Positions 53,322-64,000 of a stretch of DNA of 64,000 nt are shown here, in pieces. The position numbers and the translations under genes were made by a program. A model generated the notes under the pieces. That model ran no database searches. It was given only the letters and a program-made list of their open reading frames with translations, and was not told the origin of the DNA. The DNA is from Oidiodendron maius Zn (lineage: Eukaryota > Ascomycota > Leotiomycetes > Myxotrichaceae), in assembly GCA_000827325.1 (NCBI GenBank), contig KN832885.1, positions 310,001-374,000 of the forward strand. Direction: 5' to 3'. Numbering within the stretch: the first letter of the stretch is position 1; each line of letters starts with the position of its first letter.

Positions 53322-54067
53322 GCAAATATCTTTGCCAGTCTAGCTGATGGAATAGTTGCTTCTTGTTCATTAGATAGCCAGAGTTCATATTGAGAGAAAA
53401 AGAACATACCGCGGGGGAGAGGAGCTAGAATAAGATTTGGTTACAGTTCTGAGTGTGCATACATTAAATAATACAGTTTTATCGCGCAAACCAATCGAAT
53501 TTATGAATCGAAGTCAATATTGCATGGTGTAAAGAGCGTGGGACAAAGAGCGAGCGCATCTTCCTTAAGCTGATCTAAAGTTTTGCATGGCTCCAAAGTG
53601 CCCAGTGAGAAAATTTGGATTTAATAGGTGGCTGAAAGAGACCTAAGGCGTTGTATATCTTGAGCGAGGAGCTATTGGAATTATGGATAGAGGCTCAGAA
53701 CGGTGCCATCATCCAGCAAGTTCGCTCTCAGGTCCGTGAACGGGATTATTTCGGCAAACACAATCGATTCCCGCAACACATCAGATAGAAACTTGGAATC
53801 TTATCTGTAGAAGATCCTGGTAGCTCTACTCCTGGTATCCCATTTTCTCCATGGACGATTGGAAGAGCGTTTTACCTACAAGCACCTGCAAGCTCACCAG
53901 CTAATCACATGATCCTTCAGTATTACGTCATAATCTGGTTGGTGGAAGGAGCCGAGAAGGCTTCAAATTGAGCAACCTTTCGAATGAAGCTAATATTGAC
54001 ATCACAGTTTCCTGCCTTTCGTATAATATCACACCCCTCTCCTTAAAGCGGGCCAAAGACCAATAAC
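53322..54067. other. Intergenic
   Basis: There are 746 bp between the MFS gene and the second 2EXR gene. No exon, repeat or RNA gene is supported. Confidence 0.45.
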
Positions 54068-54952
54068 ATGGCAATGCTGCCTCGTAGACTGCATATCAAC
54101 CCCCCAACGACAGAAGAAGTGCATGCTTCTCAAAAGGATTTCCATCTCTTTTCAGCCTTGCCAACGGAGATCCGGATGAAGATCTGGGAAGCTGCACTAG
54201 CACCTCGAATTGTGAGATGGATACGAACGTCGGAGAGTAATGCTTTTACTGCTCCATCAGGATCGCTGCCCCTTTTATGTCTATGTGAGGAGTCGCGTGC
54301 CGCAGCCTTTCTCTACGGGATGTATCGAGTTTTGACTGGGTCATCCAAGGCCTATTTCAGTCCTGCGATTGACTTTCTCTGGCTTGATCCTGGTTGGGCA
54401 GATCCACATTTATTGGCAACTGCTCGAAGGGATGATCCCTTGGAGCCCATGCGCTTGCAGTTGGGAGAGCTTCGAAATATCATGGTCCATCCCAACTGGA
54501 GTGGGCAGCCTAAAATTCCTGCAGTTGCATTAGCAACAATACCGTCTATTAGAAAAATACTCGTCGCAGCAGACGAAAAGTCGATTGGAATCCAGAGCAA
54601 AGTTATGCTAGAAACTATGCAAGATATAAAGTACTACTATTATGGTGTCCAAAGGGGGAAGGAAAATGCCCGAATGCCATATATCGCGGTCGGATGTCTC
54701 GGATGGACAGGACCCGATCGAAGATCTCTTCAACATGGTGCAGAAGATAGTCGACAGTTACTCACAGTATTCGAAAACTTTGCAGAGATGAAGGCTCATC
54801 TTGCGTACCTAAGAGACGAGCAGTGGAAATTTACCTCGCAGCAGAGATTGGATCAGCCAAAAATTGTTCACAAGCTTCGCCGAGTCCTAAATCATGGGGA
54901 GCAAGCCGATTCAACTATTGCGGGGAATGGCTCAGAAGCTATTGGCAAATGA
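54068..54952 (+). CDS. 2EXR-domain protein (second of two)
   Basis: A single exon of 294 aa. FHLFSALPTEIRMKIWEAAL at about residues 25-44 is a clean 2EXR opening, followed by PRIVRWI and PLLCLCEESRAAAFLYGMYR, the ICRESR-like element. YFSPAIDFLWLDPGWADPH is the usual aromatic block. The rest, including LGELRNIMVHPNW and IPSIRKILVAADE, fits the family. It is a better match to the consensus than the copy at 40354-41070, and the two share only the signature blocks by eye, so they are not a recent duplication. Function unknown. Confidence 0.85.
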   Translation: MAMLPRRLHINPPTTEEVHASQKDFHLFSALPTEIRMKIWEAALAPRIVRWIRTSESNAFTAPSGSLPLLCLCEESRAAAFLYGMYRVLTGSSKAYFSPAIDFLWLDPGWADPHLLATARRDDPLEPMRLQLGELRNIMVHPNWSGQPKIPAVALATIPSIRKILVAADEKSIGIQSKVMLETMQDIKYYYYGVQRGKENARMPYIAVGCLGWTGPDRRSLQHGAEDSRQLLTVFENFAEMKAHLAYLRDEQWKFTSQQRLDQPKIVHKLRRVLNHGEQADSTIAGNGSEAIGK

Positions 54953-56680
54953 ATTGAGATCTCAACGAACGTTGTTATGAAATCGTTGGCGAATGAGGCG
55001 CAGAAAACCTCAGTGTAATAGGTATTTTGTGGCGTTTCAGTCACTATGATCTTGGAGTATGTCGCGGATTCAAAATTTCAGCATGCTAATTGATGCTTCG
55101 TTGCCATCCAAATAAGTGGTGTTAGGAGTCTGCAGAGAAGTAGGAAAGATAGGAAAGAGAAAGATGAAATGCCTTTATGACTTTATGTGTTGGACTTTTA
55201 CCAATAAGGGACAAACGACTCGGCTAGCAGCAGTATGAAGAAATTTGGCTAAACTTTTTTATATACAATGGCCATAACATTATTCACGCTATATAGAAAG
55301 CTTACGCACAATTTTTATTGAATTGATCTCTATTGATGCTAGAATGCGCCGCTCATAGCCATCATTAATCGTATTGATTTGTCCCACCCTGATATAATCC
55401 ACCTCAGGATGTAACAACATCGAACAATTTCTCTCAATAGGAATATCCATTCAATCAGGAAGCAGACTGTGCACAAGCGTCGGTATCATCATCATGGCCA
55501 ACATTCTCATCCCCGTCGAAATCCCCATCCCCGTTGAATGCTCCTCACCGTTCGAATGCCCCTCATCGTCCAAATCCTCATCCTCGTCGGCATTCTCATC
55601 CCCATCGATATGTCTATCATTGCCGAATTCCACTAGTAATAGTCATATTAGTACAATTACAAAGTTATATGCATCCATCGTGATGGAAATAACATCAAAA
55701 CGTTTTGATCAACGACCTTCTGATGACCCATTAAGGTCAGCTAATCAGCTCCTACGTTGGCACTTCCGGCAGGTTGTTTAGTGTATATTAAGGGTGCTGG
55801 GGGGCCAATATTGGAGCAGGATTTCCTGGCTAATTCTAATATGATTGGTAGTATCTTGGAAGGCCTAAAGACTGCTGAGAGGATGGAATTTAGGGTTTTC
55901 AGTCGTTTGGCGGTGCTGGATTTGATTTGACTCAGGAGAAAAAGCATTGGCAAAATTTAATTACCAAATTAGGGCAGTTTCTAAACTTAATAGTTAAATC
56001 AGAATCCTTAAGGCTAGGAAAGGAAAGGAATAAAGGCCTAAACTTTTATTGACTGAAGATCTGTGCTAGATTATATAGTTTATTAGTATGCGTTAGACTA
56101 ATCAACGTAGTAGCTAAATCAAGTCAACCTCAGCACTCAAACTGGGCTAACTTTTGGACACCATGACATATAAATGCCTTTCTTCCTTTTACGTGAACCC
56201 CAACCACCAAAACTGCTCGACCTCCTAACGTCAACGAGACCTCTCCACTACGAGCAACACTTCTTCCTATAGTCTACAGCGTCACACCATTAGTGCCATT
56301 GGCAATCAGCGTGGCCCCTAAATTTCAGATAAGAGCTGGACTACTTCAACTAAATCAACGGATTTAGGGCTGGTTTTCGACTCTCGTTAATGCAAGTGCG
56401 AGAGTAATTTGGGTTGGATAATACTAGTTTATGATGCACCGCAAGAGACACTATTATATTAAATTTGCAAAGATTAGGGCGGAAAGGAGGAAAGTTAAGA
56501 TTCCATTTAGTTCCTACCGCTTCGCTCTCCCATAACAAAAAAGGTATCTCGGGGTTGCTATACGGCAACAATATGGTACAAAAACATACACCTGATCCCA
56601 TCTAAAATACAAATGTATACATGTGTATATTCACATGTTCTCTCATTACCTTCTCTTCAAGCAACGGGGACATCTCGTCC
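54953..56680. other. Gene-poor stretch at the island's right edge
   Basis: There are 1,728 bp. It holds a degenerate acidic-coding repeat at 55490-55630 and an AT-rich tract over about 55930-56130. A plus-strand open piece near 55800-55930 (ILEQDFLANSNMIGSILE) looks coding-like but has no partner exon. No gene is called. Confidence 0.4.
55490..55630 (-). repeat. Degenerate short repeat encoding Asp/Glu/Gly runs on the minus strand
   Basis: TCATCCCC/CATCCTCG-type units recur. On the minus strand they read DGDENADEDEDLDDEGHSNG. It may be a fragment of an acidic low-complexity coding region or a simple repeat. Confidence 0.5.
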
Positions 56681-59600
56681 TTAGGATCCCACCGCCTTAT
56701 CACCCATGACATCGATATACCCTCGTCCCTTCTTTTTGGCTCTCGCTGTTCCTTTCCTACCTCCCGCTGTTGGAGGACCTAGAAGATCGTCGATGCTACT
56801 CGCGTTGCTCATGCTTGTTCCAGGCCTGCTGGGAGGTGCTGACACACCACCTATACTGCCATTAGACACGCTTCTGATCATCGCGGGCAGCGCAGTGAGC
56901 TCTCCAGATGATAGAGGTGGCGCACTTCCAGTCCGTTCACCATTTGTCTCAGGAATTGATCCAGAGAGACTCCTTGACGGTGGGGGCCCGGCTGCTGACA
57001 TTGGTCGTGGGGCAGATGTAGGACCAAGCGGTCCGGGAGGCCCAGCCATTTCAGAGACAGCCCGTCGCGGACCAGTTGCCTTTGGAGGTGGTGGAGTCGC
57101 TGCTGGAGCAGTTGTTTCTTCCGCGCCGGCTTTCTTGTTGACCCAGCGTTTCAGGTCAGGATCATAGACAAAGGAGGAAGCTTCGCCAAGTTTAGCGCGG
57201 ATGGGCTTGTTCAGCTGCACATCAGCGCCGTCTTTCTTGGCCCCTCCACCAAACCAACCGCTGAGTCCCCAGCCACTCTTCTTAGGTACTATTTCCTTGG
57301 CCCGTGCAGCTATTGGACATTAGTTGACAGACTTCGCAGAGATAAGGAAAAGAAAAAGCATACCGTCAGCTTCCGCAGCTTTACGGAAGGCCTCGTCAGC
57401 CTCGCGATCTTTTTCGGCTTTAGTCTTTTCCCGAGGAGCGGCGGGCTCAGCCTTAGCCACAGGGAAATCGTCATCGCCGTCATCCATAAATGACTTCTGT
57501 TTGGGAGGAGCTTCTGTGGGTTCGGGTTCATTGTCGATCGTACCAGGCTCATATGACGGTGGCTCATAAGCGCTGGTTGGGGGCTCGTAACCATTAGTCG
57601 GAGGCTCATAGCCATTCGTCGGAGGCTTATATCCACCGGATGGAGGTTCATGGTTATTGATCGGAGCTTCATACCCGGTAGTTGGGGGGTCATATGATGA
57701 CACGGGAGTTTCAAATGTATGAGTCTCATTTGTTTGATCGGTGGAAGGATGTGCTACAGCTAGCCCAGCTGTCAGGGCAGACTTTAGTGGCGTATAAGGA
57801 GATCTGGCCTGCCCGAATGGAGACTCGGCACTGATGGGCGTGTATGGCGACGGACTCGTATAGCTTGGTGCCTGTTGAATAGAGTGGAAGGAGTGTGATG
57901 CATTCTGACCAAATTCGGGTTCAACTCGTCTTGGCTCAGGGTATGAGGATTGGTATGGTCCAGATGGAGTGTCCTCGAACGAACTCCTCGGCTGCGAGCC
58001 GTAGAGCTGTGCAGATTGATATGAACCGCTTTGGGGCTCATGATTTGGAGGCGTATACGCAGCGCCTGGAGCATATCGTGAAGCTGCTTTCGTAGCGGGA
58101 GCACCGTTGATTGGAATGCCACCTGAGTAGGATCCATACAAGTCAACGGTAGATGGAGCACGACTAATGGTCGGTGTCCCTCCTGCCAGCCTAGCAAACG
58201 GTCCATGCTCTCCAGAGCCAGCAGAAGCTGATCCAGGAGTTCCAGTGTCAACTTCATCACCAGCAACAAACTTGTTAAAGGTAGACCACACTGAGCTGGA
58301 GACTTTATCGATACTGGGCTTTGACACCCAAGAGGATTTTTCGTCTTTGGGAGACTGTTTCAATCGTTGGCTCAGGTCATCGAGCTCTCCAATTAGTAAT
58401 TTGTGGTGGTATGGAGACCTTCTGGTTTGGGAAGTGATGGACGTGATGATGGATTCGCAGTATTGAAGCGCCTTCTCCCGATACCCGTGCTCGGCAAGGA
58501 TCCTGGCATGCTGTAATTTGTATACGGAGAGATGAGGAGTAACCGTTCCTGCATTCGATAAGTTGGCGAGAGATAGCCCATACTCGAAGACTTCAGTGAG
58601 AAGGATAGGCTCCATTTCTTTGTCGAACTCGTACGGTTGACGTAAATGGTCAGAGCCAACAAGGACAACATTTGATGAAGGGTCATCAATTCCACCAAAT
58701 ATGGAGTGGGTCCTCGCAAACATGAAACAGATGTGCCCAGCTTCAGCTCTTCCATAGCCGGACAACAGTTTCCCAAGTGCGTTAAGGGCCTTGTTATCAT
58801 CGAAACTACGATTACTTAAGATGAGACCGAGCGTCTCCCTCCACCTGTCCAGGCCTTGAAGGGCATCTTTCGAAGGCCCAACCGTATCTGATGTGCTGAC
58901 CATTTGGAAACCCGCTCGAGCAGAAGGAGGAACGAGCTCGTCAATGCTCTCCTCAAAGTTTCCTGCGAAAACTTCATAGAGGGCGGCTAATGACTCAGTG
59001 TTCTCCCCAACAGCTCTTACCTCCTTCTGGACAAACTCCTGCGCAACTTGTTTGAAAAGTTCCTTTGAGACAGTGTTAGAAATAAGCATTGCGTGGCCCC
59101 ATAACCTTTTGTCAACGGCTTCCCAGGCGGCCTTTTCGCGGTCCCCATTAAGCAGAAATCTTCGAAGTCCGTCAACTGCTCCCAGATCGACAGGGTCTGC
59201 CATGATTGTGCTCTTCGTCGACTGAGTAATAGTGGAGATATCTGCTCCGGTGGTATAAGAGGGGGCATTGTCAGGGCCATCTCCGACACCAGGGGACAGA
59301 ATTGCTCGTACTGCGGCGTCAACGGTGGGATTGCCCTCAAGAATGCCGTCGTGCTCGATAAAAACACGTAGTATCTTCCAGAGTAGTATCCGCTCCTCAG
59401 TTCGCTTGTCATCATGGGTCAATGAGGATGACGTCCTTAAATACGATGTGTCTTGCTCCAGTATTTGAATGCCAGAATTTAGCCACGCAATGACATCTTT
59501 CTTCTTAGATTTCCCTTTCAACGGGCCAGGGAAACGAGAGAGTCGTTCTGAGAGAGGATCGATATCCTTAATATTTCGTATCTTCACCTCTCCGGGGGAT

Positions 59601-62600
59601 CGGATGGTCATTGGTGTTTGATTCACATAGCGGGGCACATCCTTCGGGAATGATGTGACGAAAGCGCCTCCTACACCCCAGCAAAACACGGGGGCTCCCT
59701 TCCATCTTTGTAGGGGGTCATGCTCTCGTCCGTCGGTGGGTGCAATATAATTGAACCCAGTGGAGAGTCCTCTAGGTCGCCCGACGGGTTGGGTTTGAAT
59801 TGGAGGTTGGCCAGTGCTGGACCTGGGCGGACACGACAATTCGGTGGACGCAGGACGCTGATGAAGATTCAGAGGGCTTGTCTGGAGATTGTTCCCGGTA
59901 TATGCAGTTCCTGGCGATTGCGTCTGGGATCGCTTAGGTGGCACAACAGCATGTGGTGGGGTCGTTCGTCTAGTCTGTTGTGGAAGATAGTTCGATGGTG
60001 CTCGTCTTGGTGGAGATTGGCCAGCCTTCGGTACATAATTCTGGGGTGGGGGGGGAGTTTGTGATACGGGCTGAGTGGAAACTGAAGGATTTGTATATTC
60101 AACTTCATCTACTTCGCGGGTGGGCGGCAGATGATGTGGCTTAAGACTTGACTCATATGACGAGCTGCTACGTCGGTCGAAGCTGTGTGGCTGTGAATGC
60201 GTTCCAGAATCTGGGCTGCGCTCAAAGTGGGCAAGGGGACTGGACGTCCGCGGGAGATGGGGAAGCAGTGGGGCCTGTGGTGCTGCTGGAGGAGCAGCAC
60301 TATAAACTGGTCCGCCTTGTCGAGCCATTTGAAGAGCAGGAGAATATCTAGATTGGGCATTAAGTGGAGGAGCAGTTTGTGTATGCGGTTGCGCAGGAGC
60401 TGTGGAGTACCGAGATGCTGAAGCTGGAACCGTGGTAGGATGTGAAGGAAGAGCTGCATAAGGGCTAACGCGCTCTGGGGCGACAAGGCCTTGAGTAGGG
60501 TGTGAAGTAGGGGCTGGTGGCGGGGCATAATTTGCTCCAGGTGGGACATGGGCAGCTGCGGGAGGTGGCGCTGACTGGCTAGGGGGAACATGAGAGCTTG
60601 ACGGCTGAGGCGTGCCCACCTGTTTTGTAGCTGTCTTTGGTTTTGAGGAGAGAGGTAGGTCTTCGAAAAAATTACTCGAACTAGCTTTTGGTTTTAAAGA
60701 TGGCGGTGGGACTTGCCCTAGCGGAGTAATCGCTGACTGCAGTATGCTTTGTTGCGCTGAGTACCCAGTCGTTGGAGGTGGCAAACTTGACGTTGATCCC
60801 CGAGATGGTGGCGGCGGTTGTGTGTACATGCTAGCAACTCGAGGGGGGGAGCTAGGAGATGGTGCGCCAAACTGATTATAGCCACGGTTCATCTGCTGCA
60901 GGCTAGGTCTCTTTCGAGGCTTAACAACCTCCATTGGAAGGTCATAAGGTGATGCATATCCCCCTTTGGCTTTGTTGGCAAAACTTTCAGCCTTTGGTAA
61001 CTCCGGTCTTGGTGGCTGCGTTTGTTGACCAGAAAATGCAGAAACTGGCGGGGCGTAGGACGCCGGCGTTGCTCCTGCAGCTGCTGGTTGGGAGAGATCT
61101 GTAAATTGCGGAGCAACAGGCGCATACGAATTGGTGGTTTGCAGATTAGATAAGTGTGGGGTGGTAGGAAGATATCGATTACTGCTACTTCCAGGCCGGC
61201 CGGATGCAGATACCGCTCCTGGAGGATTTCCACAGCCATCCACATAACCATTAGGCTGTTTGTCTGTTACAATTGTTTGCTGTGACGAAACTTCAGGGAG
61301 TGGATTTTGTTCGTCCGTATCTTCTAAGAAGCCTTCGTCGTCGCTCCCGAATAAATCGGCTGGGTCTAGTGCTTTGATTTCCTTTGGCTCGTCATCAGGT
61401 AGCAATTCATCGTCGTCCAGAAATTCATCGTCCCCAAGGGCAGCTTGCCACTTCTCAGCAAGATCTCCTTCGCCAGGTTTTGGTTGCGAGCTGATTGGAC
61501 CTTCAGGCTCTTCGCCTATTGGTGCTTCTAGTACGAGTGCAGTCTCGACTGTCTTTGTTTCCGTCTCTTGTAGGCTACTTACGGATTCCTGTTCATTTTC
61601 CTCTAACGCAACTTGGTGTGCTATCTCATGAGATTGAAAATTGAAAGAATTAATGACCTGTGATGTTGATTTCCTCTCAAGGGTAGGTCTGGCTTCGGCA
61701 GTATTTTCGGACATGCTAACTCGACTGAAGAAATCATCTCCATCTCCACCATCATCCTCGAAAGCAGATTCGACCGGTGGAGTTTGCTGGAAGGTCTGCG
61801 AGGAGTCCACAAGAGGGACCCCTTCGTCATAGCGAGCCTGTAATTGTTGGTCTTCTTCTTGTCGAACATCCCCGCCATATTCATGATAATTCTCGGGAAT
61901 CGAAATTTTCTCTTCATGCGATGTATTTTGCGCAGCCGTCTGGGCAAAGAAATCTGCCTCGCCATTGTGTTCATCATCTGAGAACAGGTCCCGGGGTTCC
62001 TGCTCGACCTCCGTTGTGATATCTTCGGCGTGGTGTGAAAGTTGGGCAGAATTGACAGCTGGCGAGTGCGCAGGGGGAACTTGAGGGAAGGAGTTTGTAC
62101 GATCTGATTTAGGCATGAGCTTGAAAGGATCGGTATCGGTTCGCTGGATATTCCACTCGTGATCGATTTCATCATCCCCACCCAGGCTGACTTCCTCTGA
62201 TACGGTTCGTGCAAACGACATAGAGCTCATATGTTTGTTTGAGCTTGTCGGACCTGTTGATGGGAAGTCGGCTTTCTCTTGTGCAACCGGTTCCTCTGGA
62301 AGACCAGTGTGAAATGGATGCTCATCAAATTCAACGCCACCAGGGCTTGCCAGAGACGTTGTCAGCGCATTCCGCAAATTTGGCAACTTTGGGTGCTCAG
62401 TATTATCACTTCCTCCTAGCGCCCCATTTTCTCGTAAACTCTCGGTAGGTACGGCGTGAGTTTCCAAGTTTGATGTAGGTGGTGGTGGGATGAGTTTCGC
62501 CGGCTCGAAAGGATGTTCTGGCGCAGATATCGGATTCGAGGACGGTGTCGCCTTCTTTGATATTAAGTCCGCCGCAGAATTGGGCATAAAGGCCGGATGC

Positions 62601-62620
62601 CATGCTGCCTCAGACGGCAT
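56681..62620 (-). CDS. SEC16: COPII coat assembly protein Sec16
   Basis: Two exons, 62620-57364 and 57309-56681, encode 1,961 aa. Sec16 is the peripheral ER scaffold that organises ER exit sites and binds Sec23, Sec24, Sec31 and Sar1. The N-terminal half is disordered and acidic, then Pro/Gln-rich. The central conserved domain (about residues 960-1430) starts DPLQRWKGAPVFCWGVGGAF and runs through VTSFPKDVPRYV, LSRFPGPLKGKSKKKDVIAW and GLRRFLLNGDREKAAWEAVD, the ancestral coatomer element that contacts Sec13. Near residues 1640-1690 a tandem heptad repeat (GYEPPTN-like) occurs. Exon 2 gives AKEIVPKKSGWGLSGWFGGG and then KLGEASSFVYDPDLKRWVNK, the conserved C-terminal Sec23-binding part. It is divergent from NEO1. 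Confidence 0.95.
57548..57704 (-). repeat. 21-bp tandem repeat inside SEC16 (Pro/Tyr heptads)
   Basis: About seven units of 21 bp encode heptads such as GYEPPTN, GYKPPTN and AYEPPTS. The two most similar units are adjacent. Copy number may vary between strains. Confidence 0.75.
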
Positions 62621-63350
62621 TGTGGCTACTTCGTATCTATGATAATAAGAGAAAGAATACTGATGAAATTGTCAGCACTCTGCACCGTCGCCAGCCATGA
62701 CATCCGTCTCGCCGAGATTCTCCCTTTGCACGCCGCAGAATCGCCCACTTACTTATACAAGTTGAATCGCTAAAGAAGACTTCAAAGAACTCTGGTCATG
62801 CGAGAGCAGCGGCCATGCTATGCTTCTGCAAGAGACATGTCGGTTTCTCCACAGGTTGGAGGTTGGAAAGGAGACATCTCACATGTTTCTCGGTCATTTC
62901 CTTTCGCGACTCGAAAGGCCAGCTTTCGCTACGGTGGCCGAGATAACGCCTCCTGTCCATTCCTGGGGAAGGGGCTACGCAGACTCCGGAGAAGGGAGGT
63001 TGAAAAAGACAAAGCATGGATTAGTATAGAGAATAGCATCTTTATTCACATAAGACTGTGCCTAAAATTCTATATATTTTGTCTGATTTCTTTGCATCCT
63101 CGAGAAAAGTCGATACGCAGTTGCGGCCGCATTTATCTGGCAGAAACTTCAGGCTGCACTTTTTTTATAGAACAATCAGCCAGAAGTGGCTGAGACCGGA
63201 TGCTTCGCAAGGCTACAATCTGAACCACAGATATCTTCTTTTTATCCACGTTAGCCGGAACAGCGACAAATTGACAAACATCTATGTAGCCAGCAATACA
63301 TCAACTCGTGGGCTGCCTTTCACCAATATCGCCCACCGCATCAATGAGGC
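62621..63350. promoter_or_regulatory. Divergent promoter of SEC16 and NEO1
   Basis: This 730-bp spacer separates the divergent starts. Open readings on the plus strand (62798-63200) match no family. No E-box of the CACGTGAY type was seen. Confidence 0.45.
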
Positions 63351-64000
63351 ATGTCGTCGAAAGACTACCATGAGTTGGACGCCCCCGAATCGCTCCAAGA
63401 CGACTCAGATACGGACCTGGAGCTTGACCTTCAAGAACTCGATCCTGTCACTGGGACAAGCGCAGCTTCCTCGCGGAGAGGCCAGACACAAGGAGAACGA
63501 AGAGGCGGCCTCATACCCTTGAGAAACCTCCGTATGGGTGGCCTGCGCGGCCTGGGGAAACGAAAGGCTGGATACCGTGGGTATGGGGATCTGGGACAGG
63601 ATAGAGATACGCCCACAGAGGACTCGCCGAGCAATCTACATGATGGTGGTGGGTATAGAAATTCAGGAGGCAGCATCCACAGTGCTGGCGCAGAGGATGA
63701 TGCGCCCTTGCTACCAGGTGGCCTGAATTCACGGCGTCCCAGTGTGCACGCCTACGAGAGAGCCAAGAGCTTCGTCCGGCTGCCCAGCTTTCTCTCCCGC
63801 GGGTCCATATCGCAGCCTGCCATTGAGATCACTGAAGAGCAAGAAGAGGAACACGATCCGGCGTCTTCCCGAACCATTTCAGTCGGCTCGACGCAGATTA
63901 CTCGCTTCCCAGCAAATGCGGTCTCGAATGCGAAATATACAGCATTCAGCTTTTTGCCTGTCACCTTGTACAACGAATTTTCGTTCTTCTTCAACATGTA
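63351..64000 (+). CDS. NEO1: P4-type phospholipid-transporting ATPase Neo1 (5' part)
   Basis: An ATG at 63351 opens an uninterrupted frame to the window edge, 216 codons. Neo1 and its ATP9 relatives are Golgi/endosome flippases that act without a Cdc50 subunit. The first about 165 residues are disordered (MSSKDYHELDAPESLQDDSD, RNLRMGGLRGLGKRKAGYRG). The family hallmark follows at residues 185-215: TRFPANAVSNAKYTAFSFLP and VTLYNEFSFFFNM, the P4-ATPase N-terminal RxFPxNxxxNxKY motif just before the first membrane helix. The long disordered N-terminus and the wording of the motif point to Neo1 rather than Drs2 or Dnf types. The catalytic parts lie outside. Confidence 0.9.
   Translation, partial: MSSKDYHELDAPESLQDDSDTDLELDLQELDPVTGTSAASSRRGQTQGERRGGLIPLRNLRMGGLRGLGKRKAGYRGYGDLGQDRDTPTEDSPSNLHDGGGYRNSGGSIHSAGAEDDAPLLPGGLNSRRPSVHAYERAKSFVRLPSFLSRGSISQPAIEITEEQEEEHDPASSRTISVGSTQITRFPANAVSNAKYTAFSFLPVTLYNEFSFFFNM

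Noticed and set aside
55640-56130. Possible transposable-element relic
   Set aside because: An AT-rich tract and a short coding-like piece are present, but no terminal repeats, target duplication or recognisable protein could be found.
1-64000. LTR elements, LINEs, DNA-transposon genes, rRNA, CRISPR-like arrays
   Set aside because: I looked for reverse transcriptase, integrase and transposase motifs, long terminal repeats and regularly spaced repeats and found none I could support.

Overview
The window reads as the genome of a filamentous ascomycete (Pezizomycotina). Genes are closely packed and split by many short GT-AG introns, mostly 44-65 nt. There are single-copy eukaryotic housekeeping genes, CFEM and GH92 secreted proteins, a Zn2Cys6 regulator, a HET-domain protein, 2EXR-domain proteins and an ankyrin protein with a fungus-specific N-terminal region. 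The mix of 2EXR, HET, ankyrin and DUF6914-like families suggests Leotiomycetes. That placement is an inference from memory of the families; no search was run.

Region 1 (1 to about 26.1 kb) is a compact housekeeping block. In order it holds the 3' part of a CFEM-like wall protein, a GH92 alpha-mannosidase, MSO1, MAK16, the 27-kDa tri-snRNP protein, the GH63 glucosidase CWH41, a DUF952 protein, ELP5, an unknown protein, SEC22, a CLPTM1-family protein, a LOG-type phosphoribohydrolase, proteasome alpha6 (PRE5), VPS55 and the PabA-PabB fusion ABZ1. Neighbours are mostly divergent or convergent pairs. Short divergent promoters repeatedly carry a CACGTGAY-type E-box 75-160 bp from a start codon.

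Region 2 (about 26-56.6 kb) is accessory. Gene density is lower, several gaps exceed 1 kb, and several genes are broken or doubtful. It holds an alpha/beta-hydrolase relic missing its centre, an intact Zn2Cys6 factor, a DUF300 membrane protein, an ankyrin protein, a DUF6914-like gene with an in-frame stop, two 2EXR proteins, a HET-domain gene trailed by a decayed coding stretch, an aldo/keto reductase, a LaeA-like methyltransferase carrying a 159-bp insertion, and an MFS transporter. No polyketide synthase, NRPS or terpene synthase is present, so this is not a metabolite cluster on the evidence here. It looks like a turnover-prone island of recognition-type and lineage-expanded families.

Region 3 (56.7-64 kb) returns to housekeeping. 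It has the very long COPII scaffold gene SEC16 and, divergently, the 5' end of the P4-ATPase NEO1, cut by the window edge.

Functionally, much of the conserved content serves the secretory pathway: ER exit (Sec16), ER-Golgi fusion (Sec22), exocytic fusion (Mso1), endosomal sorting (Vps55), flippase (Neo1) and N-glycan trimming (GH63). I see no clear LTR, LINE or DNA-transposon coding region, no tRNA or rRNA gene and no CRISPR-like array.
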